From Euwallacea fornicatus (Eukaryota > Arthropoda > Insecta > Coleoptera > Curculionidae), in assembly GCF_040115645.1 (NCBI RefSeq), contig NC_089560.1:3162001-3226000 (forward strand): 64,000 nt of DNA, read 5' to 3'. A program made the position numbers and the translations under genes. Under the pieces are notes generated by a model. The model was not told the DNA's origin, did no database searches, and worked only from the letters and a program-made list of their open reading frames with translations. Below are positions 34,399 through 46,516 of the stretch, piece by piece. Each line of letters begins with the position of its first letter. The first letter of the stretch is position 1.

Positions 34399-35127
34399 TA
34401 CATAAACAAATTAATTCAAACACATAAATCGAATCGGATAAATGACCGGAGCGACGCCTGTTCACAACAATACTTGTTAATAAATGGTGCCTATAATTGA
34501 ATTAACTCGTATGCCGAATAAAAAAGGGACACCGAGCAAAATTTGTCTCGTCCCGGCGCGACGCATTCCGAATTGGACACATTCGAAGGGAGACGTATGC
34601 CGAGGTGCGACCGTATTGGGAAAAACCGTAACTACTTACGTTAATGGGCGAAATTGCCCAACATTGATGATTTGAAGTGATGAAGGATGGGAGTTTTCTA
34701 CCTCAAAGAGATATTACGATCGATCGTATATGCGAGGTTATAGACTGTGGATAATTAATTGCACGTAACTTTTAAGCTAATTACTCCAAGAATTCCTGAG
34801 ATATCGCTACTCAAGCTTTGCCATGTTGCAAAAATTAGATATCTATCTACTTCACGTTAGAACCTCAAAAAAGCTTCTCTTCACTTTTGGAGCGGCTATC
34901 CCTCGGTTCAATTCGCTGACGTAGAGTTTATATTGAAATGGGTACTTGATGAAGTGCCAGAGCAGTGACCATTATAGGTGTCCATCAAGGTAGACCGCGT
35001 ACCTCAGGAACTGCAGGAGATATTACGGTCCTATTAAGGTTTATCGAGATGATTGACTTGAGGTAATTTTGAAGCTTGCGAGTATCCCCACCAGTTTTGC
35101 GTGCGAAAGAGTATATTTTGGGAAAAC
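34399..35127. other. Intergenic, nothing recognised
   Basis: No gene or clear element. Sequence resembling the units of the following array may begin after about 34,900. Confidence 0.3.
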
Positions 35128-35990
35128 AAACTTCATATTGGAAGTGAGACCTAATCCCTATCGACACTAACAGGGATAATTAAATCCCGGGAAATCCTAT
35201 TATGATTTAATAACGTGGAAATCAAAAAATTTATCGGATGCACTAACAGCAAGAGTAAAATTCTGCGAACTCCGTTCTTACTGCGGGAGGTACGATATGT
35301 AAAGAGTGAAAATTTCCAAACTCGATTTTTCGTAAGAAAAAAAAGTACGCGCCTGCGCCTTAGTAGAATCAAGCGTCATCGTGGGTGGTATTTCAGCATG
35401 GTAATAACTAAGCTGTAGAGAACTCATCAGAAGCCATCCTCTAGAGGAACTTGCCGAAACAGCCGACAGGAATGGAGAATTTTAAATCCATTTGGAAAGA
35501 TAGGTTTTCCTGCGCGTAAGTAGCATTCATATTGGAAGTGAAATTTCATCTTTACGGTGGACAGCAAAATGCTTCAAAATCCCTCAAAATCCTCAGTTTT
35601 GCACCATTATAAGATCTCATGTTTCGTTATTTTCATCAATGCGAAGAGAAACAGTAAAATTCTGCGAAATTCTTTCATCCAACAGAATTAAGTGGGTTAT
35701 AAAATTTGAAAAACGGAAAGGTTCAAATAGAATTTTGGGAATGGAAAAATACACATTCCTGCACATGAGTACGAATAACTCATTCTGGAAATGGGGTTTT
35801 ATCCTTATGGGAAAAGCTAAATCCTGCAAAGATCCTCAGAAGTGCGGTGCCTAATCCTATAGAAACTATCGAACCGAATTTTTCTTACGGAAAAGAACAT
35901 TTTTCCACAATAGTGAAATCCTGCGAAATTCGTTCACGTGGCATCACCAAACTTGAAAAATGGAAACTTTCCATCCTAGTGTCGCATTCA
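35128..35990. repeat. Degenerate tandem repeat array
   Basis: Two landmark series recur in the same order. CATATTGGAAGTGA is at 35,134 and 35,528, with CATTCTGGAAATGG at 35,781. GTAAAATTCTGCGAA is at 35,255 and 35,654, with GTGAAATCCTGCGAA at 35,913. Periods are about 395-400 then 253-259 bp, so the third unit has lost about 140 bp. It ends against the mariner copy at 35,999. Short frames here are incidental. Confidence 0.7.
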
Positions 35991-35998
35991 AAAAAATA

Positions 35999-36904
35999 CA
36001 AGGGTAATCCTACAAGTACCCGACATGACACTTAAAAAAAAAGAAAAATATTACATTATTTCTCGACGTTGTCTCTTTTGAAATTGATGCACTTGTCCCA
36101 GCGATGTTCTATGATTTCTATATCCTGTTTGTAGTAAGAAGCTTCGAATCTTTCAAAATAGACATGAACCTCGGACTCCACCGCTTCATTATTGGCAAAT
36201 CTCTTTCCGCCGAGTCATTTTTTCAAGTTTGGAAGTAGAAAATTACCCCGGGGGACTAAATCCGGTGATTAGGGTGGGTGAGGCAAAAGTTCGAAACTAA
36301 GTTGATTGATTTTGGCCATCGCGATGACGGAAGTGTGGATTGGTGCCACATCTTGACGAAACAAGACTTTTATTTTCGTCAAATACCGTCAATTTTTCCT
36401 AATTTCTTCGGTCGAACGCTGCAATTAATTTGAATATTTTCCGTTTATTGTTTTTCCTTTAAGGAGATAATCAATAAAAATCATCCACGTGCATCCCAAA
36501 AAACTTATGACATCACCTTTCCCGCAGATGGAACGGTCTTCGCATTCTCCGATGTCGATTGTTTTGACTAACAGTTCGTACGATCACGTTCAAACTCTGC
36601 AACTTAATATTTTACAGTTTCTATTGAAGAATCAGCTTCCCTCGGACTAGAATCTAACTCCACTTTGACGTTGGATGGACCGAGACCTTTCTAATGAAAA
36701 TATTGAATCATGCATCGTTGATCCGTTTCATCCACGTTCACCAAATCCATAAAAATAATAACTAAAGAGGAATCGAAAACGAACGCAACCCAACGCGACC
36801 CCCTCAAAGCTTACGCGTAAGCTTTTTGAGGTTAAGTATTTGTAATATTTAGCAACAAAAACGCCATCTGTATGTCAGGTCGAGTACTTCTGGGACGATT
36901 GTCG
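35999..36904 (-). mobile_element. Mariner transposon, internally deleted, both ends intact (family M1)
   Basis: TA flanks both sides. The 3' terminus (left; CAAGGGTAATCCTACAAGTA, CCCGACATGACACTTAAA) and the 5' terminus (right, reversed; CCCAGAAGTACTCGACCTGA) match the family ends at 54.8 and 51.7 kb. Minus-strand coding remnants are VDETDQRCMIQYFH and VKVELDSSPREADSSIETVK, then FERDRTNC. The frame then jumps to AKTVPSAGKVMS and WDARG, so the middle including the first catalytic D is deleted. RQDVAPIHTSVIAMAKINQ, SPDLVPRGNF, IEHRWDKCINFKRDNVEK and a stop follow. A stop lies just before SPDL. Confidence 0.9.
36803..36830. repeat. Palindrome in mariner 5' non-coding end
   Basis: AAGCTTACGCGTAAGCTT is a perfect 18-bp palindrome, extended by CTCA / TGAG arms with one extra T. 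Confidence 0.85.
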
Positions 36905-37160
36905 TACGCTTTCCTGCGCGCGAACAGAACTAACTCGTGTTGTAAATGGAATTGGAAGGATTCAAGTCCTGCGACATTTTCTCACACTGCAGAGTGTTCA
37001 GCAGAATAGAATCGAGACGATTACTCCGAGGTGTTCTACAAGGCAATTTCCCTTTCCAGATTCTCGCGACATACGCGATCGAAAGTTGAAAAATTGCAAA
37101 AGCTCCCTCCAAATTCTGCAACATTTCAAGTTTTTTTGCCGTTCATTTCCCAGATACGAT

Positions 37161-37198
<38 letters not shown>

Positions 37199-38982
37199 AA
37201 CCAGGATCATTCAGCTGAGTTCCTGGACCAGTGGCAAACAGACATCAAAGTGACTCTGTATCTCAGAAACTACAGCAGATATTGCAGCCCGCGGTTGATG
37301 CTGACTGACAAAGCTCAAACACATATTAAAAATTTTTATATTGCAATTTTTGATCTCTGGAGGTGCTGTTCCTCGGTCTAATAAATTCGCCGTACCAAAA
37401 TCATGAAGAGAGGAACACATCGAAATTATTTCTCAACAAATGGCCGAAATCTGATGGCCTTCCTAAAGGCGAAATTAATTTCATATCTGGACCCTAATAT
37501 TTCGCTCTTTTCCTGCCTTGTCTCGTTTCCGCAACGAAAAGCTACATCCAAAGCAAATTCGCTTTATTAAAGCAGTTTCGACCCTTCCACGAAATATTAA
37601 TACTTCTCATTAAGTGCCCGAGGAACGTTTTTCGAGAAGGGCAATGGTATTAATATCACATAAAGGTCATTAAAATAATTACGATTTTATTATTAAGATA
37701 ATGACGGTGTAGCTTAAAACTTGGGTTAAACTTGTCCAATTAGTGCTTGTAATCAGATACTCTGGGTATCAATATAGATTGTAGATTGAATTAGCCCCTT
37801 TCTGCACTTTACCGTAAAGTTTAAGCCGTAACGATAATGAACTTGAAACTTGCAACAAAACTTTAATCCTGAACGTCCACCACCGCAACTGGGGAACTTT
37901 AATCGTTTGGCCTTAGAAATTGAGAACTCCTCCAATATTAATGCGAATTTTAATTAAAATCTGTGTATTTTCTTAAGTTGGGAAACGAAGACCAGAGCAA
38001 CTACGTATTTTATCGCTCACATGAGTCTTAATGGAAATTTACAAGTCGCACTCAAACAAGGCACAACCAATACCCAATTAACGGTACGTCATTCCGCATA
38101 ACACTATTAGAACTAAGAGCGAACGTCCCGAGGGACAGATAAGGCTGCAAAGGGCAATCATAAACCTCGAATATCTTGAAAATAAGAAAAATAAGTCGGA
38201 AGAGAAATTCATTTGTTCTAAATTACTTTATGTCACGTTGGTTAAGACACGATGGGCTTTTGTAACGTGGAATGAGGTAGGACAGTTTTTATGATTAAAT
38301 CAAACACACATGCCATCCCTGAAAGCAAAACCGTCCCGAATGTTAAATTATAAAAAGCTCTAAACCCAAGGCAAATACGTTCCCTAAACGATATGTTAAT
38401 AATTAATGCTGTGTTCTCATTAGGCCGTGGAAAGGGTTTCAACGGGTCTGCTAATAAGGCACACTGTTTCAGGTATCTCTTTGGTACAGATAAATGTGGT
38501 TTGTTAAGGAATAATAATTATTACTACACTCTATGAAGGAAAACACTATTTTTCGCACCCCTCGCTCACTTTCTTTAGTACTATGCCGTAATATTTTTCC
38601 CAAAATCTACACGAAACGAACCCCCTAAACTCTTGTGCGTTAAATAGGAAATTTCCGTACGTGCTTCTCAAGAATAATTAAAAAGATATCGCAGTATTAA
38701 TTTGCAAATCGGTGCTGTAATAAAGGGTAGTTCGCCATCCTACGATTTTGCAAATGTTCGAGATTCTAGAAAGCTAAAAGCGGCAATTAAGCAAAATTTA
38801 TCGACTCGCAACAAACAATGAACACCATGAATCAAATAGGTTTTCTTGCAGGAATCGGGAAATGAATGGTCAGGTGGGGTGCGTGGGAACATGGCCTTTC
38901 CGGGATCCCCTTAAGTGTTAATCTCGGATTTTTCTTCTTTTAACAAGTTTTCAGGTAAAGAAATTCGCATTGTATCTATGTA
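36905..38982. other. Intergenic, no supported gene
   Basis: Contains a (GT)n tract at 37,163-37,197. Otherwise AT-rich, apparently unique sequence. The frame at 37,031-37,381 runs through the microsatellite and is not credible. Confidence 0.4.
37163..37197. repeat. (GT)n microsatellite
   Basis: About 17 uninterrupted GT units. Confidence 0.98.
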
Positions 38983-40010
38983 CAAGGTGGAACAGCCAAA
39001 TGGGATAAATTCAACATCTGCATATTTAGGCGTGTGTGGAAAAAAACAACGAAACACGTCAATTTTTAGACTCTGAAATTACATCCTGCAACGTAAAAAT
39101 TTCATCCCTAAATTCAACCCCCTTAGCGTGACGATTGCAACCCCCACATTTACAAATTGCAAGTGTGAGTTTGCGATACCTTGTTAAGAAGGTTTCTTTC
39201 ATTCTCTGTTCAAAATTGCTACGTTTTTAGACGTTTTTTTTTTATAGAATAATTGAAAAAAAAAGTAAATTCGCGTAATTGACGAAATTCTCCACAACAC
39301 ACTAAAAACTGATTAATTAATATCGCTTCGTTATTGGTAATAAAATAAAACGGCAAAACAAATCGGTCTCCACGTATATCGACTTAACTTTCACCAAATT
39401 GATGAATGGGGAAGAGACGATCGCCGGAATGGCCGGCACGATCACCCGATCTTGCTCCGTTAGAGTTCTTATGGAGACACGTGAAGAGTGTGATGTGCAA
39501 AACTAAACCGCGCAATCTTGCGGTTACGTCGGTCACGCCTCAGAGGTTGACTAATGCCAGAAGACATTTTTAGTCTCGATTAGGACGTTGTCGAAAGGTT
39601 CGAGACGCGCATTTTGAACTTGTCATGGGATATTGAGATTGATTTGTTGTAATATTTTGTTACGTTATCAATAACAAAATGGTATTAGTTGTTAAGTTTT
39701 AAATTTATCGCAAAGAACGTCATCGATTACATGAATTTATTTTTAACTGTTATTCTTTGTAATAAAGTATAAAACCATAGCAGTTTTGAATAAAGATCGA
39801 AAAGGCCTTTCATTTCAGGTATCACAAACCCAGGCTTTTAATTAAAAAAATTTAGGGTTGCAATTGTCACGCAAAGGGGGTTAAATTTGGGAATAATTTT
39901 TTTACGTTGCGGGATGTAATTTCAGAATGTAAAATTGAAGTTTCGAGTTTTTTTCACATATGTTGAAATATGCAGATATTGAATTTATTCCATTTGGCTG
40001 TTTTATCTTG
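38983..40010 (+). mobile_element. Mariner-like relic with long TIRs, copy B
   Basis: Complete ends between TA dinucleotides. Left is CAAGGTGGAACAGCCAAATG; the reverse complement of the right is CAAGATAAAACAGCCAAATG. Inverted repeats extend about 165 bp. About 715 bp (38,991-39,706) are nearly identical to copy A (3,341-4,056), with two differences seen (near 3,736/39,386 and 3,872/39,522). The last 300 bp are only distantly similar, with indels. The same transposase C-terminal fragment (WPARSPDL region, about 39,430-39,500) is present. Confidence 0.9.
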
Positions 40011-40559
40011 TATGTGATTGCTTATTATGAGGACAATAGATTGACAATTTTACATACAGTTTTTGAGGTCCACTTTTATAACGAACAAGAACATTTATGT
40101 TTTACGGCAGAAAACAGTAAACATCGTTTTCCCCATCGCTCATGAATTTTCATCGCACCCTAGACCGAAGGCTTCTTCATCTGATCGGCATAAGACCTTT
40201 TGGAGGCGGAACGATCGCTGCTCATACCCAAGCTTTTAGCTTGAGGAAGTCACGAAGCCATGTCGACCAACTCCCAGGATCGAAAAGTAGAGAGCAGGAC
40301 TTATCTTTCCATTTAAATTGATCCTCCCGTTATTTTCAGCCATTTCGAAAACAACCAAAGGCCTTTTCGTGACAATAACATATGGCTGAAAAATCACCGG
40401 TCAGTTTTAGTCTTTTTGAAATATTCAACTAATATTAGCATTCGATTTGTGAGGAAGTTTGAACGCGGAAGAAGGATAAAAATGGTTAAAACTTCAAAGC
40501 AGGACGAATATAAATATTCTTTTTTTTCTATAAATATTCCTTAAAGTGAGAATTTTTTT

Positions 40560-42670
40560 TCACACAATATTCTGGTATATTTCTAGCGGAAAAGTACAAC
40601 AGTGCATAAAGAAAAAAACTCCAAAAACTAATAAAAAGTCTTCTCACCCTTGAAACGGCTTTTAGCTTTTCCTATCTGGCAATTTGGAGTATTTTATGAA
40701 TCGTGTCTAGATTTTTCTCAGTTTAAGAGGCAAATTTGTGATGTGTGAGTTCGCGGGAAAAAATGTAGAAAATTGTCAAATTTTACATAAGTGGAAATTT
40801 GAAAAACTGAAGATAAATCTTCTGGCTTAACTTTTGAAAACTAGAGATTGAAGAGCTGGAAGTTGTTTGAGCCTCAAGTGCCGTTTTCACCAGACAATGT
40901 TACAGCAGACACGATGGAAAGGCACATGAAAGAAAATATGCAAAGATCAACGAAAAATCTTGTGAGCTTTAAAAGGGTTTTGTTAATCAGAATACTCTTC
41001 GTAAATTTCAGATTACACAGCAGACATGTGTCTAAAGCAAATCTCCAAAAACTCCAAGCTCTAAATACCGATTTTCTAATCTTCTGAGCTTAAAAAGACT
41101 CTATTTTTCCAAGTAATTTTCAAGTAGATTTTAGAGCAAAAAAGTAGACCTTTTACAAACGTTTCATAAACTGAGAGGAGGCATTATAAGCCTCGAGCGA
41201 CTTACGTTCCAGGCAATGTTCTGGTAGATTTTATAATAAGAATGTAAAAAATTGTATAAAGCAGGAACTACGCGGACTTACGAGAAATTTTTGTAATTCC
41301 CTCATCCGGTAAATTTGTTAACAAAAAGGAATCCTTTACAGACCCATTGCATAAAATGAGATGAAAAATTACAGACGTTGAACATTTCTCGGTTTAGACA
41401 ACGTTTTACTAGATTTCATAATTGAAACATAGAAAAACGCTTCAAGAAAAAAAATTAATTTTAGCGAAATTTTTCAAAGAGAAACAGTTTCCTTGTAGAA
41501 ATTTTTTTTAGTGATAACATCGTATCTTTCATGAGATATGCTTTCGATTTCACGTTTTAAACTACCTGCCACTGAGATACAGAACCACAAGGCGGAGTAC
41601 CAATTTATCTTTTTTGCTTTTTATAGCCTATCAAATCGATTTTTGTATAGCATTTTTTACATAAATTTTTTTTCTATTTATCACTCTTTTTCTCAAAAAC
41701 GAATTGATCGATTTTTAATTGCGTGGCGCCATCAAATGCAGTTTTGAAATAGCTTTAATTTAAGGTGTTACTTAACCCATATTTCAAGTACAAACGAATC
41801 GGCCATTTTGCCCCACCGATGACACAAGCAACATTTATAAAACATAAACGAACGTTGAAAGGTGGCATTTTTGTCCCATTTAACGCTACTTTTGAATTAG
41901 AAAATGATAATAATCAGTTAAAAAATTAAGGGGGGAAGGGGATAATTTACAGCCGCGCAGTGGGGAAGGAGCATTTGATAAAGGGCGGTACACACATAGT
42001 GATTAAATTGGGCCATTTGTCCGCGCAGATTTAACTGATGTGTGGAGCATGAATCTCTGCAGACATTTTGTTTTGTGCAGAACATCCACGAAAGTTCAAA
42101 TTGTTAAACTTTTAAACTGTACAAAACCTTTTATACAGATATGTGAGAGCGTGTGGTCGAATATCGCCATCGGCGATTGATGGGAAAAGTTTCGCACCTT
42201 TTTTTATTCACTTTTAGTCTTTCATGTGGTGATTTTTGCGACTTCTGATGGCAGCACATGTCTTAAATCCAAGGTAATGGGTCAAAGAGAGGGATAATCG
42301 CACGAGGCGAAAGGATGCGATTGGCAAAATAAAATAATGAGAGAAAGTAGTTCGGGATTTGCTTCAAACGATAAACGACACATTGCGATCTATCGAACAA
42401 GACGCAGGTTTGCAAATCCCTGGGGTGTACGGTCCTGTCCAAATTAGTGTTTTTTCCGGTGTTCGGCTCGTTGTGGAGGTCCCGAGCCAATACGAAGTGC
42501 ACAACGGGCCTGCAGGGTTTCTGCAAGACGTTTTGCCTTTAAAAAATTTTTGAAATATAGATGGATCGCTAATTTTTCCTTCAAGTTTCTGGAATTCCGC
42601 AGCTTACTGGGAACTACGCGGACCTACTTAATTAGTTAATCTAACAAAAAAGTCTATAAGCAATTCGAGT
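40560..42670. repeat. Degenerate dispersed/tandem repeat units
   Basis: Related units: CAATATTCTGGTATATTTCT (40,566), CAATGTTCTGGTAGATTTTA (41,215) and CAACGTTTTACTAGATTTCA (41,399). Each is followed by an A-rich segment. GGAACTACGCGGACTTAC (about 41,265) recurs as GGAACTACGCGGACCTAC (about 42,610), again followed by a ...TTAACAAAAA block. Spacing varies, about 185 bp between the second and third. Confidence 0.5.
42341..42553 (+). CDS. Exon-like open frame, unknown product
   Basis: Plus-strand frame of about 70 codons between stops. It includes LLQTINDTLRSIEQDAGLQI, PGVYGPVQISVFSGVRLVVE and VPSQYEVHNGPAGFLQDVLP, then LKNF and TGA. It is protein-like in composition and lies in a GC-richer patch than its AT-rich surroundings. 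There is no ATG, and the possible acceptor upstream (AGAAAG) is weak. The reverse frame is the shadow. I do not recognise the family; it could be an isolated exon or captured fragment. Confidence 0.3.
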   Translation, partial: EKVVRDLLQTINDTLRSIEQDAGLQIPGVYGPVQISVFSGVRLVVEVPSQYEVHNGPAGFLQDVLPLKNF

Positions 42671-43860
42671 TCTTCTGAAGAATAAATAGCTGTCCGATAT
42701 TTTTATTTTCCCGTCCAAAAATCAAAGTTACCGTATAATTTCTCCACTCGGCTTTCTTTAATAGTCCTCCGGGTTTCGTACATTATTCAAAACAACCATG
42801 CCCTATATTTTTCCCTTTTAAAGTGAATTCCTTACTTTGCCCTCGAAAATAGGGAGGTATTTACCTTTTTAAATGTCGGTTCAAAGGAAAATGAGCAAAA
42901 TGTAAAATTTAAACAAGGGTTGGGATTCTTTTATTAACAACTGTTATTCATCTGGGACCTCGGCGGTGTTTATTTTAGTTCAATTACCAGAGGAAAAACG
43001 TGGGAATAATAAGAAACTAAAAGCTTTGACTGAGCGTTAACAGTTTGAAGGAATTAATCAAATTTTAATCTTATAAAGTGAAATATTAATTTGACCTGGA
43101 AAAGCACAAACCTGAACTAAATGATTGAAGCAATTTAACTTATCTTGAAGAGTCATAAAATCTCCAACTGATGCGCTTATTTCAAAGTGAGCAAGTCCTT
43201 GATTTAATACTTGGCTCTACATTTACAAGCGAGAGCTTCACGGATTTTTAACCTTCCAGAGCTACATTTCGCACTTTGCTCTTTACGCGGCTTTTAGAGG
43301 ATAATTTAAATAGAATTCGTAAGAAATCTATTTCAATTCTGAAATTTCGCAGAGCTCTTAATTCGATTAGTCGGAACTGATGGATGCTTAGCTGTGCAGA
43401 GTGTCCAGAAGTAATGTCGATTTATTTTAGTCCTACAGATTAAGGTAATAATAAAAAAGCCGTTACAAATGTACCGCAAATATTGCTTCTTAAAGAGGCT
43501 GGACGTCTTCGAGGAGGAACTCTGAAGATGTTTTTTCGTTTGCAAATATTTTCGAAACGGTGCGTGCTAAAACTATAAAATTCTGTATGCTTTAATAATT
43601 TGGGACGGTAACATTTTTTTTGTCCTAATAATTGCAGATTCTAGTCCGAGGCGTCAAATGCTGAAGGCTTTCTACGTGAATACGGCTCAACCTTCTTTGT
43701 TTGTGACAATTCTTAATTTTTCAAATCAAATTACTGAATCGTAGATCTTTTCAAGTTAAAAACGTATTTTGATTTCGTCTAGTCGGGATAGGCCGTTGTC
43801 GCGAGAAACAAAAATATACTACGTACCGTAAAAATCACACCTAGAATTAACGTATCAATC

Positions 43861-44274
43861 TCCTAGTAAATACTACAATTGATGGATTTTACATATTTAT
43901 CACAAGAAGTGTTAGGACCAGTGGCTGTACCGTACATTCAGCGTACTGGAAACGTGCTTTTGCAGCAGGACAATGCACGGCCACATATTGTTCATGTAGC
44001 TATGGCTCATGTATCGCACCACAGTGTTAACATGCTTGCTTGGCCTCCGCGCTCTCCCGATCGTCCCCCCATAGAGCGCGTATGGTAGATGATAGGAGAA
44101 AGAGTTGCCGCTCTGGAGAACCCGTCGCGTACTTTAGCAGAGTTACGAAATGCAATCCACGTTGCCCGGCGGCATTCACTATCTCACGAGGACGTAGCCC
44201 ATTTGCTCAGAAACGTGCTCAGAAGAGTTGCTGCGTGGGAAAATTCAGAAGGCTGGCGTTACAAAAATTTTTAA
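43861..44274 (+). pseudogene. Tc1-like (DD34E) transposase C-terminal half
   Basis: A frame of about 130 codons broken by one in-frame TAG at about 44,086. Before the stop it reads EVLGPVAVPYIQRTGNVLLQ, QDNARPH and WPPRSPDRPPIERVW. After it comes MIGERVAALENPSRTLAEL, ending near NSEGWRYKNF. The D of QDNARPH and the E of PPIE are 34 residues apart, as in Tc1-family transposases. The DNA-binding domain and first catalytic D are absent, and no terminal repeats were identified. Confidence 0.85.
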
Positions 44275-46182
44275 GATTTCCTGACGAACTTTGGTCGACT
44301 CGAAAGGCGCGTAACTTACTTTATATAGTGTTTTCAACGTATTTACAAAGTTTTATTAGCGTACGTGCATTATCTCTAGACGTTGGAATTTTTATGATAA
44401 GTACCGTGTTTTTTTATTAGCCAGCAATAACGGGACTAGTATTGTTAGGGATTTATCACTTATCCGTCACAAATGTTGGAAGTACTGCGAAGGAACCACC
44501 TTCGGGGTTTTTCCAAGCAATTTTTGGGGTGTGCCCATAGCAGCTTGTTTTTATCATTTTGAACCCTGGAATCGCCTCCGAAACGTTTCTGCGAAAAAAA
44601 AGAGCATAAAATTAATCTTCGATTATAATTTCGTTGTCAAAACACTTATTGAAGCTCGCAGATTATAATAGGTTCATTAATTTTTAACTGTAATGCACCT
44701 AAATGAAACCGATTCGCGATGTACTAATTAAATTTGAAAACTCATTACCGAGTGTAACTGTTAATTAAGCATAACGCAATGTTACAATATTTGCTGAGAT
44801 AAACTTCATCATAAATTTCGCCAATTTTAACAATGAGTTAATTTATAATCACATGCTTAATTAGCAATTTGCAGAACACTTTCGACAAACTGTACTTTTC
44901 GAAATGAAGCGCAATCGTCTTGCACGCCACATGTAGCAGTAAAATTGATCCTGACGGACGTAGGAGTGGTTAGCGCTCTATCGCGTGGCTCTAAATCCCC
45001 CCCCCCCAACCCTCCACGTAACTTTTATGCAAGTAACGTTATTTTTTTTTTTTTTAATTCAAAAGCAGCATAAATAGGATTGAAAATGCCATCTTTTGCC
45101 GTTTGTTTATTTATTGTTTTTCCAACATTACTAGGTCGCCGGCAGCGCAAAATAGCGGATTTTTTCATTGGAACACGGGTGAAGTGACACCTTAAATTAA
45201 AGGTATTTCACAGTTGAAAAATAAATATAAATTTCGCAAAAACTCTGTACAAACCGCTGTTAAATAGTACGCAAACAATGGGGAAAAACTTGTTTGTCGA
45301 CAAGAAATTGGGTTGTTTTCGATTTTGTGCTCGCCAACATTCTTTGGTTGTTTTTATTTATCCTTTTATTCCCTTTTTTACCGATACAGACCCGCACGGT
45401 GTAATTACAAGTAAATATGCCTCGATATCTGTGGGAGTTGCGAAGGAAATTTTAATGGGTCTTAATAGAAACGCAGCAATTGAAAAGGGCCTCCACTTTT
45501 ATGATATTAAATTTGCGGTCACATGAGCGCCGAGCGATGGAATTTAGGTCACCTGCAATAATTGGAACTCAAACCGGAATTCCGACGTTCGAATGCAACC
45601 CCCTTGCTTTGATATTTCGTTGCCCCGAAAATCAACTTCATTTCGCTCTGATTCCACAGTAATAATAATCATAATACCGGCAATAGATAAGGCCGTCAAC
45701 TGCATGATAGTTCGCTTTTGAATGTCGCATTATATTTACATAAAGCCGGGTATCAAGAAAACCAGAAAATAGAGAGAACTCGTATGAAACCCAATTATTT
45801 CAAATACGAGTAAAGCTCCGTCGGAATGGGGCGTCCAATTAGCTAAACATCAGCTCATATAATAAACTGGGGGGGTGAGCATGCTACGCTGGGGACAAAC
45901 TATCGCACGAAGGGAAGCATCTTTATCCTCCCAGATGGGAGTCGAGACAACCCTGATGTGGAGAGCGATGCTCTGCAGAAAACCTTTTGACTTTTAAATA
46001 TTAAGGATTTAAGTAAAAGCCGATTTAAGCGCTTTTGGTTGATTACGATTAACTGATGATGACTAACTTGCAGCGAAACTTTCTTAAGCGTGCGGCAATA
46101 AAATTACGAGCTCTAACTACGTAAGTACGTCCCCAGCCATGTTAACACAGTTTCTACATGCTTGTCTATCCGGACTCGGTTC
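44275..46182. other. Intergenic, no supported gene
   Basis: AT-rich. Contains poly(C) (about 44,998-45,008) and poly(T) (about 45,042) tracts. Short frames such as 45,278-45,526 have no domain. Confidence 0.35.
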
Positions 46183-46236
46183 GCTAATTACATTTCCATA
46201 ATTCGGTTAATATGCAAATTGCAAAACCCTTTTACC
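46183..46236. repeat. Duplicated octamer-containing element, copy 2
   Basis: Partner of 21,578-21,632. It retains GCTAATTACATTTCCATAAT and AATATGCAAATTGC. Weaker similarity extends about 35 bp upstream in both. Confidence 0.55.
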
Positions 46237-46516
46237 TCGTAAATATGATACTTTGTGGCTGTCCGAAACGACAGCCCGGCTGCAACCGTAATAAAAACAG
46301 CTATAAACATGATATGTGTCAAATATTGCCAGGTTTATATCTTCAGGGTGGTACATCACTGTTTTCCGATGTTTAGTACATTTATACGATATTTTAATGG
46401 GACATACGCGCGATATTGGAATGTGGGAAGGATTTGCTTCGTCACTTCACTCTTAAAACAAAAACTCTCATTTTCATGGAAGAGAAATTCCGACCGCAGT
46501 GCCACCTATCCACGTA

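Larger units (their letters stand above)
40011..43878. other. Non-coding region with decayed repeats
   Basis: Includes the degenerate repeats at 40,560-42,670 and one exon-like frame at 42,341-42,553. A CAGAGTGTCCAGAAG terminus-like motif near 43,396 has no partner. No other supported feature. Confidence 0.35.

Noticed and set aside
37031..37381. 116-codon open frame
   Set aside because: Built largely on a (GT)n microsatellite.
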